Shown here: positions 9,863 through 22,812 of the stretch, in pieces
How the letters are laid out: every line of letters begins with the position of its first letter
How positions within the stretch are numbered: position 1 is the stretch's first letter
Source: Bemisia tabaci
Lineage: Eukaryota; Arthropoda; Insecta; Hemiptera; Aleyrodidae
DNA: 64,000 bases
Direction of reading: 5' to 3'
Assembly: GCF_918797505.1 (NCBI RefSeq)
Contig: NC_092793.1
Span: 43,388,243 to 43,452,242 of the forward strand
Made by a program: the position numbers and the translations under genes
The notes under the pieces: generated by a model
Told to the model about the DNA's origin: nothing
Database searches by the model: none
The model's input: the letters and a program-made list of their open reading frames with translations, nothing else

Positions 9863-12800
9863 CTCCCTTAATCTGAAAATTGATTCGATTTAGAATGGAA
9901 TTCAGAGCAAACGGCGGCACGGATTCCAACGATCTTGGTGTGTATGGACGCAGCTAAGTTAGCCGGATGGCGTTTAAGGGTTTCATTAAGATCCATTGAG
10001 TTTTCAAAAAGTTATAAGCACTTAATGACCCAAAACGACGAAAATTTTACTTTTCACTTTGCCGGGAAATTTGAATTTCAAGAATCCAAGGTCCTGAGAA
10101 AGTCACTCAAACTCCGCGATAACGGTAAACCTTAGACCCATAAAAGTGGGTACCTAAAGAATCGCCATGTTACCGTGTGTGCCGCTTTTGACTTTATTTT
10201 AACATTCCAAATGTTTTAGAAGAGAAATTACGTAAAAACGACTAAACTGACTGCCGACCTCCCCGTCAAGACCACCTTTCACAGCAGATTTCTCGCTTAC
10301 ACGTCGGCCAATTCCAGTGAAACCTACAAAGGATCAAGGTTGAGGATATGAGGATTTCTTTTCTACCACATTTAATAGGGCTTCATCGCACGGATAATTC
10401 AGCATCGGCTAATATCTTTCACAATTTTAGCTGTAATCTTTTGAATTATTTAGAGAAAAACCGGTAGTGGTTCAATGCCATTGGTTCATTCTGTTCAGGT
10501 TCAGGTCCGTCCGAGTTTCGGGAACAAAATTCCCCTGGTCGGTCGTTACCAGCCTCTAACTAGTTGTGATTTGTGAATAGATTTACCTAATTTAGATAAG
10601 AGTCTAATTCTTTGTAGATGCTAACTACTATATTTACAAATTCTATTATTCGTCGCACGTGTTCTACTAGATCCCGATGGTTTCTCTTAAAATGATCAAG
10701 TGATATCTTTATTTTATTGAACGAATGTGACAAATCATAAGTGAGGTTATGTCGTCATGTTTGTGTCAGATCCTGTACCTGACCGAAGCGATAGATGTAA
10801 TTCAGGTAAATTACGTTAACGAAATTACACCGAAATTGTGCCAAACTCTCGAGAGGAAGCAGCATTTACATCACAGAATGCATGCTCATGACTAAAGTCT
10901 AAAAACTACTAGAGTATGAGCCTCGGCCTTCACATGCGACTGTCACTGAACTTCGACCAAAATTTATTTGCTCTATATCTTACTATCAACCTATGTGCTC
11001 TGGTTAGATTATGCTTTTCTGAAGTGTATGTTATTGACATTAAGAACATGTTTCCTTATTTATCTTGGAATCCTCCTATCTCCTCTACCGTTCTTGTTAC
11101 GCAGGGCTTGCGTACCTTGGTATGTGAGGCACAATTCCATCCCTTTTCGGAACAGTTCAATCATAGATCAACTTAATGTCACACAATCAAAGATCTTTGA
11201 CTGTGAGCATTTGCTCAAATTGGTTTCTTCAGAGTCTCTTTGATTTTGTGTCAGGAGTTGTTAGAAACATCATTTTGCCCAACAATAGTAACAAGGTCTT
11301 TAATGAAAGGTATGTACTCGTATTATTCTCATAATTTCATAAGTTGATGATGAAAACACAATGAAGGCTTCATTTTCTTGCATCGATTACCGTGTGAAAT
11401 GGGTGCGTCCATTCTTCCTCCATACAAAAGCATAACAGAATAAATTGCTTATCTGTTAAGAGGACTACAGTAGTAATATACGTAGGTGCCAGTTCCTACC
11501 CAGTTCTATTGGAATAAGTGCGATTGTGTCAATCAAGGCTGAATACAATTATATTAACAATTATCTTTTTATCCAGCCAGAAGTATGTCTTCATGATCCT
11601 TACTTTGTCTATGAGCCTTGCCTGATCGCATCAGCCCCAGTAAGTGAGAGGATATACCCACCTAAATCGGAATGGAAAGCTTTGTTTAAATCGCCGCCCT
11701 TCTTTCTTGCTGCTTATGTAAGGGGATAATCTCCACCCTTTTAATGGATATTTAATCTCAGTTCTCTGTTTTAAATGAGGACCAGTTTGCTAGAGGGAGC
11801 CTCTGTGCACGCTCTGTGTCATTCACGTATTGAGTGTTTGTTTACATTGAGTCATAAGGTTATGTTTGCACCCACTTATTGCTATTTATACTTATTGCTA
11901 GATGTGTTACTGAAGTATTATTCCATTTTGACCTAGCGAGTGCTTTCTAAGCTCAGCTCCCAGCATGTAATTACTCCAGTGAAACAGTGCACGTAAAATA
12001 TCAGTTGTGCGGAGTTCAGTATTGACCTACCTAGTTTCTGCACCGCTAATCGTCCAAGGCTGAATGTGATTAGATCAATTATTGGTATCATTTATAAGAA
12101 GAAATGGAAAGCTCGCATATCACCTTCCATATATTAACTAAATGCTCTTATCAAGAGATTGCCGTTTCGGTTGATGTCTGTCAGTGAACCTTGAAAACTC
12201 AAGGAAACTAAGAGGTAAATTTTTCAATATTTTATCCTTAAAATGCCTGTATTACGACCAAATACTTTTTCCGTGGCTTTTGCATTTTGTAAAATAACTT
12301 AAGGCACTACCTATGTGGGCAAGTATATGATTTGACAAATTTTATGGTGAAGCGATATTATTCGAAATTAATCCAAGAGAAAGGTAAGCTATTTCATTGC
12401 ATGCGCAGGTATTTTTTTGCAATGGCCGATACTTAATAAGGTCAGTGAGAAATTCTCTTAATAGGTATTCATTGTCAGAACCTGCAGCCTGATTGTTGAA
12501 ATTGTGTGTTTCTCGGGTAGACATAGATGACATAGGTCAAAAGGCAGTACGTGATTGGTCGGCGCTATGTCTTGTCGCTGTTTTGTCGTGCCTCTGAAGG
12601 GTGGAACCCTAGACAAGCTAAAGGCATCTCTTAAGTTTCTGACAGTATGTTGTCCATTCCACCAGACAAAGGCACAATAAAGCTGCGATAAGACATAGTT
12701 GATCAATAACGCTCCACCTTTTAACCAATGTCATCTGTGTCTACCTTTCAAACACAAATTTTCAACAATCAGGCTGCTGGCACCCTCAAGTTAGGAAGAT

Positions 12801-13657
12801 CATCTTATGCGATAAGTATGCCTGTTGCCAAATTTTCAAAGAGAAATTAAGTATTCGGGGGAGATGAAAATATTTCTCATTTCATTGCAATCATCGACAA
12901 TTTTTCTTTTACAATGCTCCTTAGAGTATGGTGCACCTAGAGTCTGTAGGAACAAAGTTTGGATGTTTGGATGCTCTAAAGAATAATAATCCCAAAAGTC
13001 ATGAAAATACCTAGCTAGTTTAAAGTCATGCCACACCAAATAACCTCATTTTGGTAAAATTTGTGCTCTACTACTTCATTCACTGGTTGTTTCATGAATA
13101 ATTCATCATTCCATACGGAGTACCTATGATTTATAAGGCAACGCTCTCATGAATTTCCATAATCATCTGATAGGTTGCTGAGTGATGAAATTCAGTATCG
13201 AAAAACTTGCCGCTAGCATTAATACAAACATAGGTGCGCTTAAGAGGGATGATGTGCGTAGTTGAAACAAATGAGCAAAATTATTTTATCACTTGGAATA
13301 AGCTTCCAGTGTAATGCCTATGACAATAAGTTATACTCTTTTTCCATTAATTTTCTCACGCAGGTAAATGACAACTCTACAGCTATTTAACCCCTCCCCC
13401 TCCCCTGTCACCCTTTTCCTGTGAGCCTTTCCAATAGGCACAGATACATTTGACTACCTCAGGTAGCCCCACTACTTTCAACTACCTATTTCCAGACTGA
13501 TCACAAATCAGTGGGTGCTATTAAAATTTCCGCTGAATGTGTTAGTGCTTTAGCAGATGTTGTTTACTTTCCATTCATTCAGGATTTTCAAATAGCCAAT
13601 AGTACCTACTTAATATTTTATGGCCACACCTTTCTCCATTCAAAAACGAGCTGATAT
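9863..13657. other. AT-rich low-copy region without recognisable genes
   Basis: No frame over about 90 codons, and none shows a domain I recognise. Part of it (about 11150-11720) aligns with 26590-27400 (see the duplication entry). The rest has no inverted repeat, TIR or RNA gene that I can see. It could be intergenic or intronic DNA. Confidence 0.5.
11150..11720 (+). repeat. Diverged segmental duplicate D1, copy 1 (partner at 26.6-27.4 kb)
   Basis: Collinear matches to 26590-27400 are as follows. 'aatgtcacacaatcaaagat.ttgac' (11172) matches 26607; 'gagtctctttgatt.tg.gtcaggagttg' (11229) matches 26668; 'caaggtcttt.at...aaggtatgta' (11293) matches 26738; 'cttactttgtctatgagccttg' (11601) matches 27321. 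Same order and orientation, about 70-80% in the matching blocks. It is not clearly coding. Confidence 0.5.
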
Positions 13658-15435
13658 AAACTACAAAAACCCTCAAAAACATTTTCGGGCAAAAAATCCG
13701 GTCGAGGAAATTGACGTGTTACATCTTATTAACCAAAAACATTCCCTTTCACCCCTCCAAGAAGGTTGATAAAACTAAGTAAGTAACTATGAGATGACAA
13801 AAACTTCTCTTAAATTCTCAGGGTCCACCAAGGCCACATATGTCCAAACACTTACTCTATATGGTTTAAAAAAAAGAAACAAAAAATAATCCCTCAACAA
13901 TAAGAAATTTTAAAAAAAAAAACCGATTTTGTGGTTCACAGATATGTACATAAATCCTTCGAATGAACTTGAAATCAAAAAATCGGTCGAGAAAATTTAA
14001 ATGAATTTTCTCCTTCAATTATGAGTTCCGCATTAAGCACGACTCGCTTGAAGCTTTCCATACACGAGCCGCAAGAAACTAATTTCTTCTTTCTTACCTA
14101 CTGAATGTGAGGAGAGCGGGAACATTTACTTTTTCCTTCATTTATACAGGATGCAACAAGCATGACTCTTGCGTTTGCAGAAACCCTTTCATTAAGGAGA
14201 TCGCGAGAGCCTTTACCGCGTTCATTTCCAAAAGGGATTACTCCAGAATTTCACATTTTAATAATTTAAACGATTCATCTGTTCTTCTCTTCTCTCCTTC
14301 TGTCCATTGACAGTAATACAAAATTTTTCCGACTCACTGACGCGACCGGCTCGATGCGTAAACAAGTGTGGATTACCTCTAAGGTATATAAAAAATAAAA
14401 AAAATAAAAAAAAAAAAAAAAAAAAAAAAATCAGAATAACACTTAAATCACAGCATGGGTGTGAGTTTTCTTATATCGAAACTTAATTCAATTTTTTTAA
14501 ATAACTCCTCTTGTCAAATGGGACCCATTTCGTGAAAATGAAAAAGAGGAAAAGTAAACGAAAACTTTTAGCCTTCTCACCATCCAAATCATATGGTAAG
14601 CTTACAGTAAAAGCAACCATGATTTAGATTCAGCGAAGTTAATCGAAAGAGCCTGAAATGTACCTATGTGGTAAAATGGGTCCACTGGTAAAACTGAAGC
14701 TGGCGTCAGGGATAAAAAGGCACCGTTTCACTGAGAGCATCGAGCCGGTCGCGTCAGTGAGTCGGAAAAATTTTGTATTTCTGTCAATGGACAGAAGGAG
14801 AGAAGAGAAGAACAGATGAATCGTTTAAATTATTAAAATGTGAAATTCTGGAGTAATCCCTTTTGGAAATGAACGCGGTAAAGGCTCTCGCGATCTCCTT
14901 AATGAAAGGGTTTCTGCAAACGCAAGAGTCATGCTTGTTGCATCCTGTATAAATGAAGGAAAAAGTAAATGTTCCCGCTCTCCTCACATTCAGTAGGTAA
15001 GAAAGAAGAAATTAGTTTCTTGCGGCTCGTGTATGGAAAGCTTCAAGCGAGTCGTGCTTAATGCGGAACTCATAATTGAAGGAGAAAATTCATTTAAATT
15101 TTCTCGACCGATTTTTTGATTTCAAGTTCATTCGAAGGATTTATGTACATATCTGTGAACCACAAAATCGGTTTTTTTTTTAAAATTTCTTATTGTTGAG
15201 GGATTATTTTTTGTTTCTTTTTTTTAAACCATATAGAGTAAGTGTTTGGACATATGTGGCCTTGGTGGACCCTGAGAATTTAAGAGAAGTTTTTGTCATC
15301 TCATAGTTACTTACTTAGTTTTATCAACCTTCTTGGAGGGGTGAAAGGGAATGTTTTTGGTTAATAAGATGTAACACGTCAATTTCCTCGACCGGATTTT
15401 TTGCCCGAAAATGTTTTTGAGGGTTTTTGTAGTTT
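13658..15435. mobile_element. Large near-perfect foldback (700-bp arms, 380-bp loop)
   Basis: The left arm 13658-14357 is the reverse complement of 14737-15435 with almost no mismatches. For example, the same 67-codon frame reads on + at 14107-14310 and on - at 14784-14987; it is not a recognised protein. The outermost block is AAACTACAAAAACCC. The unpaired loop (14358-14736) contains an A-rich tract (14393-14430). The high arm identity means recent origin or ongoing arm correction. No clear target duplication and no transposase. Confidence 0.8.
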
Positions 15436-16132
15436 ATTTTCCTTAACGTGACAATATTGCACCCCCTGCCCTGCTCTTCAACATTGTTATGTACCCGATT
15501 TGCATTTCCGGGCAAATCAACATAAAGAAAAGTCTTCTCTGAAGCATTATTTCGACATTTTTAAAATACAAATGAATTTTAGATCTTTTTCATTTTTTTC
15601 AGTTCAGTTATCCTTTAAAAAAAAAAAAAAAAAATTTTGGGGGGGTGTCAAAAAATTAAAACATCCTTAATTTTGCATGAACTGTACATGTCTGTGCAAT
15701 GAACGCATGGTTTTCATCCAATCTAAGCAAGTATAACAAGCCAATCGTATGGCAGTTTGTGATTTATGTGAATTAATGACGGTAACTTTTGCAAATGATT
15801 TTTTAGGGAAAAGCGGAGGTCAAATTCGGATTTAGCGCATCAAAATCATGAGGAAAACACATCTTAAATGTATTTATACTCAAACGGAGAGCCGCTATGA
15901 TTTTTGATCACTGAAAAGTGAATTGGGACCATAGTGCGCCGTTTTCCTCTACCATCCATCGTGAGGAGCATATGAACAGGAAAATGAGCGTCAAACGGAC
16001 GCATCAAGAGTGGGAGGAGGGGGATAGCCCTAGAGTCGGCAGGTACAGATAAGAAGACGGACACGCACTAGGTACGTTTTTTCCTTATTTACATCGGGCC
16101 TGTTCTTAAATGCTTTGTTCTTTTTTATTCAT
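15436..16132. other. No gene; A/T and G homopolymer patch
   Basis: An A run with a following GGGGGGG lies at about 15617-15646. Otherwise nothing recognisable. Short frames on both strands show no domain. Confidence 0.5.
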
Positions 16133-16313
16133 AGTCGCCGAATAATTGAATCTTCACTTAGCTTTTTTGCGAAAACGGTGCATCGTAGAAAGTTGGCGCA
16201 AATATAACTTTTGATCAGCATCTTGAGGAGAATCGAAGTACATAAGTCAGAAGGCAATCGGTCGTGGTGCAGCTTCCCATAAGAGGTGTGCGGGGTCCTT
16301 TAATCACCTTAAA
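16133..16313 (+). repeat. Dispersed repeat R5, copy 2
   Basis: Near-identical reverse complement of 8279-8456. It ends in AATCACC next to TTAA (16307-16317). The same AATCACCTTAA junction is seen at about 36034 and 55715, suggesting that several elements here stop at a TTAA target with the terminus GGTGATT. Confidence 0.6.
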
Positions 16314-16351
16314 TTTCTTTTTTTTTTTTAAACTTTTACAAATCACTGAAG

Positions 16352-16545
16352 TGGTGACATCCCTCAAAAGAGGCGAACTTTTGCGAACTTTTAGTGTCTC
16401 ATCAAAGCCCAACAGGTGGTCGTATCAACTTAAAATTTTGGATTCTTACTAAGCTATGCATGGTTAATAAGTGTGCCAAATTTCATCAAATCCTGAAGGG
16501 GTCATTTTTAAAAGTGGCACCAGCTGGCATGGAATGACCCGGATG
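16352..16545 (+). repeat. Dispersed repeat R3, copy 1
   Basis: Aligns in the same orientation with 19012-19206. Shared blocks include 'catccctc.agagaggc', 'gtgtct.at.aaa', 'tcaacttaaa.ttttgg', 'ctatgcatg', 'ccaaatttcatca' and 'gaaggggtca'. Both end in GGCATGGAATGACCC, and a fixed 3' end with ragged 5' ends would suit a non-LTR retrotransposon tail. No RT frame is seen. Confidence 0.55.
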
Positions 16546-16740
16546 TATGAATTCATCACATATCGCGAAGAGATTTACTAGTCCGGGAGCAATGGGTGTG
16601 GAATCACTATTCAAAAAAATTAAACTGGTATTGCCAAGTATCCCAAGTTTCAAAGTTGGCGGTCAAATCTCCCCACTGGAAATGGTTCACCACCTGCCCA
16701 CCGAGAGCGCCACCTCCTTAGCTCGTATCCCTGTGTGTGA

Positions 16741-16757
16741 AACAACAACAACAACAA
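16741..16757 (+). repeat. (CAA)n microsatellite
   Basis: About five AAC/CAA units. Similar short GTT runs occur at 34733-34747 and 35541-35557. The rest of 16546-17070 shows nothing recognisable. Confidence 0.8.
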
Positions 16758-17072
16758 GTCTGTACCATTATTCTTTGTCTGGACCGTGATAAACAAATGC
16801 GCTTTCCTGTGGTCATTCATCATTAAATCAATCATGTTCATGCAGTAATATTATACTTGTGTTCAGTAGCTCGTAAAAAGGAACCGTAAAAGACGGAATC
16901 TGCAGGGATTCTAAGTTCTTTAACAAAAAACATATTAGTTTCTATTAAAGATCTAAGTATCAGTTCTAGTGTTAGCTTCGATGATTCATAGTATGTAAGT
17001 ACGCAATTAGTCGTATAAGTTTGCTAGGTGTACACCTACGGAGTAATTTTGGGGATAGTATATGATACATTA

Positions 17073-17646
17073 TACAGGGTGTCCATGGATTTAGTTAGAA
17101 TAATGAAGGAGTCGATTCTTTGGGTCAAAAGAGGACGTTTTCGTGGTATAACTTTTTTCGAAAAACTTTCCGTGGGGGCCCCATTATTCCCCTATTATCA
17201 GATACTATTATTCTCTATTAGGAGCCATTAACTCGAAAACAATGAGTTATGGCGGAAAAACGCAGAGGACATTTTCTTAATATTTTTCAACACTGAATCT
17301 TGAGGTGCCGTCAAAAATCATTTTTTGTCGCTAAAAACATAAATTTTGGCCACTTTTAGGTTCGGCACCCCCCCCCCCCTAAACCCCCCTTAAAATGAGT
17401 TTGACCTTTTTTGGAGGTGAAAATTGAAAAGAACGCTAAAAATTACTCCCAGTTACCAATTTAAATTAATATTGGTTGATAAACATTGCCGAAGTGTTAA
17501 AAAGACGATTTTTTCCCTCAATTTTGGGGAGTCGTGGCGCCCAGGGAAAGCGTTTTAGGAAAAAAATGCATATCACAAAAACGCCTTTTTTTGACCCAAA
17601 GAATCGACTCCTTCAATATTCGTATTTAATCCTGTGACACCCTGTA
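17073..17646. mobile_element. ACAGGGTGTC element with ~60-bp terminal inverted repeats
   Basis: The left end reads TACAGGGTGTCC and then, about 26 bases in, GAAGGAGTCGATTCTTTGGG. The right end is its reverse complement, CCCAAAGAATCGACTCCTTC, and then GACACCCTGTA. The element is 574 bp. Internal sequence carries a C run (about 17371-17383) and no transposase. The frame at 17028-17231 crosses the left end and is not a gene. The same ACAGGGTGTCC terminus starts the copies at 7671 and 36632. The superfamily is not assigned, as the target duplication is ambiguous (TA or none). Confidence 0.75.
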
Positions 17647-17649
17647 TAA

Positions 17650-19011
17650 TGCATTTGAAATCTTAGGTTTCACCTGACTCCAATCGTTTGCTGTTTATAC
17701 CCAGGAGCGCTCCGACTCATTTATCGGAGAATGAGCCTGTAAACCTGTTTCTAATTCTTGCATTTTCAGAAACTGCATTGTCTCCTGATCACGCATTAAT
17801 TTTTTCAGATTTTTCCGAGCCGTTTTTCCCTCCGAAAACGACTTTTGAGGTTCGAAATTTGAAAACACCGCGTTTGCCCGCGCTTTAGCGGCAATCCCAT
17901 ATGGCGTCAAAATTACCCCCTGGCTTCTTGCCACACATTCGACCGGGCGCCGTCAGCGGGACCTCTACGCGTTTCGAACATCGAGGCTGATCAAAACAAC
18001 CAACTGGCTGTTATCAATTTCACCTTTTGACAGAGTTCACTCGTTTTTGGCATATTTTCTGAAATATTACTTGTTCAACTAAAATATCTAATCCTGCTTT
18101 ACAAATATATCGACCTGCGATCTCCTTGGAACGTTGGGAAATCCGGAAACATCACTTAAATTTGTGCTGGTTTTCTCCGTTAATTCAGTACACTCAGATA
18201 CTCTGTTTCCATGATAGAGAAGAGAATTTGGGAATCATTCTTCTTAAGAATGTAAAGTGCATATTCTTTGGCAATAGTTTTCGGTTGAACTTGTAAGTCT
18301 CTATTTTCCTTTGGAAACAATCTTGTGAAAGGTGAAATGTTCAGCTGCCACTTGAAGAATCTTTCATGTCCCTTTATAACTGTGGTATTTTTTGCTTAGA
18401 AAGCTAATTTCATTTGTAAATTACCCTTTTACTCATACATTATCGTATGAGTACGACATTAGGGGAAGGCTTACAAACTTTTAATTACTTCAGATCACAC
18501 GGTGAAATCCTGACACTGTTACTTACCATGTCGAAGCTTCATGATGCGAGCTTTTTGCTTCATTTCAGGACGTAAATATCTTTGAGGAAACTTTTAACTT
18601 CTCAATTACAGCGATGTAAATAGATTTAGTAATTGAATCTCCTTCCCTTAATGCCTCTCTTTAAAGAAATATCCTCATGTTAACTCTAGATAGCCTTCCA
18701 CGATTTTCTATTCTAGGACTGTTCGGTGTTCTTTAATTATGAACAGGTATATTGTCAATCGCTAGTATGTTCCACTCTTTGATAGTTTGTCTCAATGCGA
18801 ACTATAACATGAGTGATTCAGACTCTATTTCTCATCCACTCATTTTCTTTGTAATCACATCCTCCGCAAGACTTCGATTCACTTTAAACCTGATTTTTTA
18901 CTGGTAAATGATGGCTCCACATGCTGAGCATTTACCAGAAAGCCAGCTTAAAGTTATATTCTTTGACATAGAACTACGCACAAATTTTGTAAGGATGCAT
19001 GCCCTGACTCC
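17650..19011. other. No gene seen
   Basis: AT-rich sequence with short overlapping frames on both strands (for example 17688-17934). They share the same region and show no domain. No TIR pair, tandem repeat or RNA gene was found. Confidence 0.5.
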
Positions 19012-19206
19012 GAGTAGCGGCATCCCTCGAGAGAGGCCAACTTTCGAGAACTTTCAGTGTCTGATAAAAAACCAACCGACTGTCGAATCAACTTAAAGTT
19101 TTGGTTTCTTACTAGGCTATGCATGTACTTTAAGTATTCCAAATTTCATCATATTCTGAAGGGGTCACTTTTTGAAAGTGGCACCAGTTGGCATGGAATG
19201 ACCCAC
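19012..19206 (+). repeat. Dispersed repeat R3, copy 2
   Basis: Diverged copy of 16352-16545 with the same 3' end GGCATGGAATGACCC. Confidence 0.55.
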
Positions 19207-19369
19207 CCTGCTATAATGAAACTACTATTATGTTCTTGAATGAGCCATTCCACTCGCGAGGCCTACAAAGTGAGCATTAGAGGGCTGTGGAGTCCCTTCC
19301 GGAATATTGGGTCAAGCAGAGGCTATGGGACACAGTCCTCTGGTTTGTAGCATTCACCTGAGAGTTGAG

Positions 19370-19640
19370 GACATCAGACGAATAAGAGGCTACAACTGGA
19401 AGAGACATTGTAAGGAAACCGCATTTAAACTTCTGTTCATGATGTACTACCCCAACTAAGCTATGCAGGAAACTTTTTTTCTTCTTATTTGGGCGACCTG
19501 ACCATTCCATTTAAGAATGCAAATGGATATTGCTATACATTTTCAGTTTTCGGAGAAATATTTATGTTCAATATAAAAATCATTTTAAAAGCCCTCATTG
19601 TGCCTAATTATCATCTTGGTTGAATTATAAACTAAAAATT
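19370..19640 (+). repeat. Dispersed repeat R1, copy 2
   Basis: Diverged copy of 6346-6600 in the same orientation. 19641-20820 has no recognisable gene; a G/A-rich patch lies at 19860-20030. Confidence 0.55.
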
Positions 19641-20824
19641 ACAATAACCGCCTTAACTGTTAAGTGATGAATAGTGACGTATTTCAGTACGGCGCTTGCG
19701 CAAAAAGTGTGTCGGTGTGAACACCCCTCTAGTATGTTCTATCATTCTATGTAACAATGTGAAAGCCTACAAGCGTTTAATTAAAAGAGTCCTCGCTATG
19801 AATCTCGAATTGTATTTTATTGTGCTACAAACTAGTTTCCCTCCACTAACTTAAGGCAAAATGGGAGGGGGTGGGAGTGGGGTAATAATGCTTCTTCAAT
19901 ATAGCATCCTCATATTTTCAAAAAAGATATAAAACTGTGTTTATAATGAGAGGCGCCTTGATCCGAGGACTCTGGGGAGAGGAGGGGGTGATTTAGAGGT
20001 AGAGAGGGCAGTTTATGGATGGAGAGAGAATGTAGGACCTTGGTTATGGAAGACGAAGTATGATATTTATTAAATTCTGCAAAAAACAGAGAAAATACCA
20101 TTGCAGCTATTTAAAAACCATTTATTCTTAATGGGGACTTCATAGGCCCTGCTAGGTCATTCTAGGGGTAGACAAAAAAAATTGCTGTGCCTAAAAAAAA
20201 ATTTCAAAAATTTTTCTTTTCAAGAAATATGTTCTTAAGGGTTTTTGTAGAGCTATTTGTGAAGTACAGACTTCTTGGTCAAGTACAGCCTCTGTGGCGA
20301 GAAAAATAAATCGCTGCTGGGCCTCGTAGACTCGGTTAGTCATCTAAGGGTTGAGGGATAAAAACAACCATTTTTTTACAAGTTAGATGAATTAGTTTCT
20401 TATAACCTTGAAAGAGCTGTTATGAGGTTGATGAAAAACTGTCAAATGCGATAATTTTGCTGCGCGCAGGGCTTCAAAACTAAACATGCCAAGACCCACC
20501 CTTCCTTCATCCCTGGGTCTACAATGAAATTTTCTGGTGCAAAATAGGCTTCTGGATGTCGTTCCAAGATATGGTCAGTTTGGAAATCACTAGGGTGCAT
20601 TTTAAAAGCCGAAAAACACAGTTCTGCGGATCAATCTATTTTCTCCCTATCAAAACCAATGTAAATTCTTCCAAAATTAACATCACTTATGGGAAAGTAT
20701 AGACTTCAGCCATGATGCTGAAACTTTAGAATTATATTTTGGGGAAATAAAAGGAATTGGAAAAAGCCCCGGGAGCAAGGTTTTCAGATGGTCGCCTCCA
20801 AACGGAGCATCCCAGGCATTCATG

Positions 20825-21030
20825 TAGACTGTTCTTCCACCCACTAATCCAGAGACCTGACTCATCAAACTCGGAAAAAAGCGTTTTTGACCTCTAGCCG
20901 TTACCTATCAATATTTTACCGATACCACAGAACTGCAAGGGTACGAAGAATCCAGAAAACCAACGGAATAGGGGCCTATACATGTGCATGCCCTTCTTGG
21001 TGCAAGGTCCTCAATTATCACTTGAATTAT
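20825..21030 (+). repeat. Dispersed repeat R2, copy 2 (uninterrupted)
   Basis: Aligns with 6700-6764 joined to 7476-7600 without the 708-bp foldback, so it represents the pre-insertion structure. 21031-22650 contains only short frames and nothing I recognise. Confidence 0.6.
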
Positions 21031-22656
21031 CATGTGACATCATGTGAATAGATTGAATAACAATTGATTTGGAAGTGTTAACTTACAAACTGAACACGCA
21101 GCTATGCCAGAGCAGCTGTCGCTGATAAACACACCGGTCCTGCAACAGAGAAAGATAATAATTGAAGCCAAAGAACTTCTTTATGGTGAACTTGTCCACA
21201 GTGAAAAATGCAGAATAATAATGTGCGTGCATTATGAACTAAACACATGTTCAGTGCAAATATTTGCACTGCTATTTAGCAGTATTTGCATGTTGCCCGT
21301 GTCCACAGCAAAAAATGAGAAAATTGACTCTAAGATATAGAACTCAATTATTTTTACGATTTCAGGCTCCTTGCACTCTTCTCACATGCCAGGTTTTCTC
21401 TAACATATTTTCCCATACTTATTTGTAGCGTGCAGCCTCTAGTGGATGAGGTACAGCAAGAGACATGATTTAATCAACTTAGATAAGTAAGTTCTTATTC
21501 CCAGGGAAACAGTTGTTTAATTTCTTTCCTTCTTTACTGGGGATTTAAAAAACACTATTTTTGCCTGATAATCAAGCAGGAGAAAATGACAGCAGGTATC
21601 AATTATTTCTCCCTCTGATCAGAATTCAAGAAAGATGACCTGCCTACAGGCTAGGCTTGGACAAACAGTGGGCAGGTCCTTTCTCCCTTTGTGTTTCACT
21701 CACCCAATTTGTTCATACTTAAAATATTAAGCTACCTTGGACACGAGAAGCAACAATGCAATAGTTTGGCAAAATTGATAGATTTTCATCAGTTTAATGA
21801 CAAAAATTCCAACAGCTCAAGATTTATTGCTTTAATCATTATGTGTGTGAATGCCTGTAAAAGAGAACATAGTAAACGCGCAGTCAATTAATGGTGTTTC
21901 AGGTTGTGAATTTTTTTAATGCAGCTATTTTTTAACAAAATTTGCCCACCTCAGAGAGTGAGTATTCTTAGCCTCTTAGATCATTGTTCTTTTTAATTTT
22001 TAGATCCTTGAGCAGTCATCTGCTTGTGCGAGATACCTGACTTGCTACTTAACTGAAACCTTTGACTAAAAGTGAGCCAACTGCTTGTTGCGCCACTGAT
22101 TCTGATCCTTAAAATAGTTTTTTTTGTGCTAGGCCAAAAATGTTCAATTGATTAAAGTAGTTTAGAGGGTCGAAGGATTTTCCCTCATCTTTAAAACCTG
22201 TTTGTAAGGTGCATTATGTCTAGAATTTTTGACCATACTAATTCCCTGATGTTCATGAGCTTATTCCCTGATGAGAGAGCGAAGATTTCTTTCACTTCAC
22301 CAGGATTTTCCTGAGAAAACCATGTGGATATAGATTGTTTTATCTTTTAGCTGTTTCATAGGCACACATTCAATTTCCAAGGGTGTTAGTGATGTTTCTA
22401 TTATCTGATCTATGAAAGTTTCTCTGTTATTTTGATGATTTGAAGTTTCGGGTGTAGGCGGACTGCATGGAAAGACCATCAATGGTACTTCTGACGAGTT
22501 CAGTACTTGGACTGCTACTTGAAGCTTTGGTTTGTTTGTACTGTTGAAATGTAATTTGGTAATTGTTTTTAGGATGGAAAACACAGTAGGTACTCGATGA
22601 TGATTCAAGTGTAATGTAACAAACTTGTTATATTAGACGGTTAAGTATGTTTGGTT

Positions 22657-22765
22657 AGATGATAGCAACTTTGAGATGACGATAGCGACCTTATGATGGC
22701 GTTAGTGACTTTAAGATGATGATAGCAACTTTATGATGACGTAGGAAACTTTGGGACGATGAAGT
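22657..22765 (+). repeat. Minisatellite, ~20-bp unit, about five copies
   Basis: Imperfect units of the form GATGACGATAGCAACTTTAT run head to tail, with substitutions in every copy. It leads directly into the TTAGG-like tract at 22763. Confidence 0.7.
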
Positions 22766-22812
22766 TAGGTTAATGTGAGGTAGGTTTGGTTAGGTTAAGT
22801 TATGTAAGGTTA
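22763..22812 (+). repeat. Degenerate TTAGG-like tract
   Basis: Contains 'gttaggttaatgtgagg', 'ggtttggttaggttaag' and 'tatgtaaggtt', interspersed like decayed insect telomere repeat. It is followed at about 22840-22870 by a GC-rich patch with GCGCGCCGC and GCGCCGGC. The resemblance is weaker than at 47.4 or 55.9 kb. Confidence 0.4.

Noticed and set aside
14107..14310. 67-codon frame present twice (also 14784-14987 on minus)
   Set aside because: Duplication is due to the palindrome arms, not conservation of a protein.
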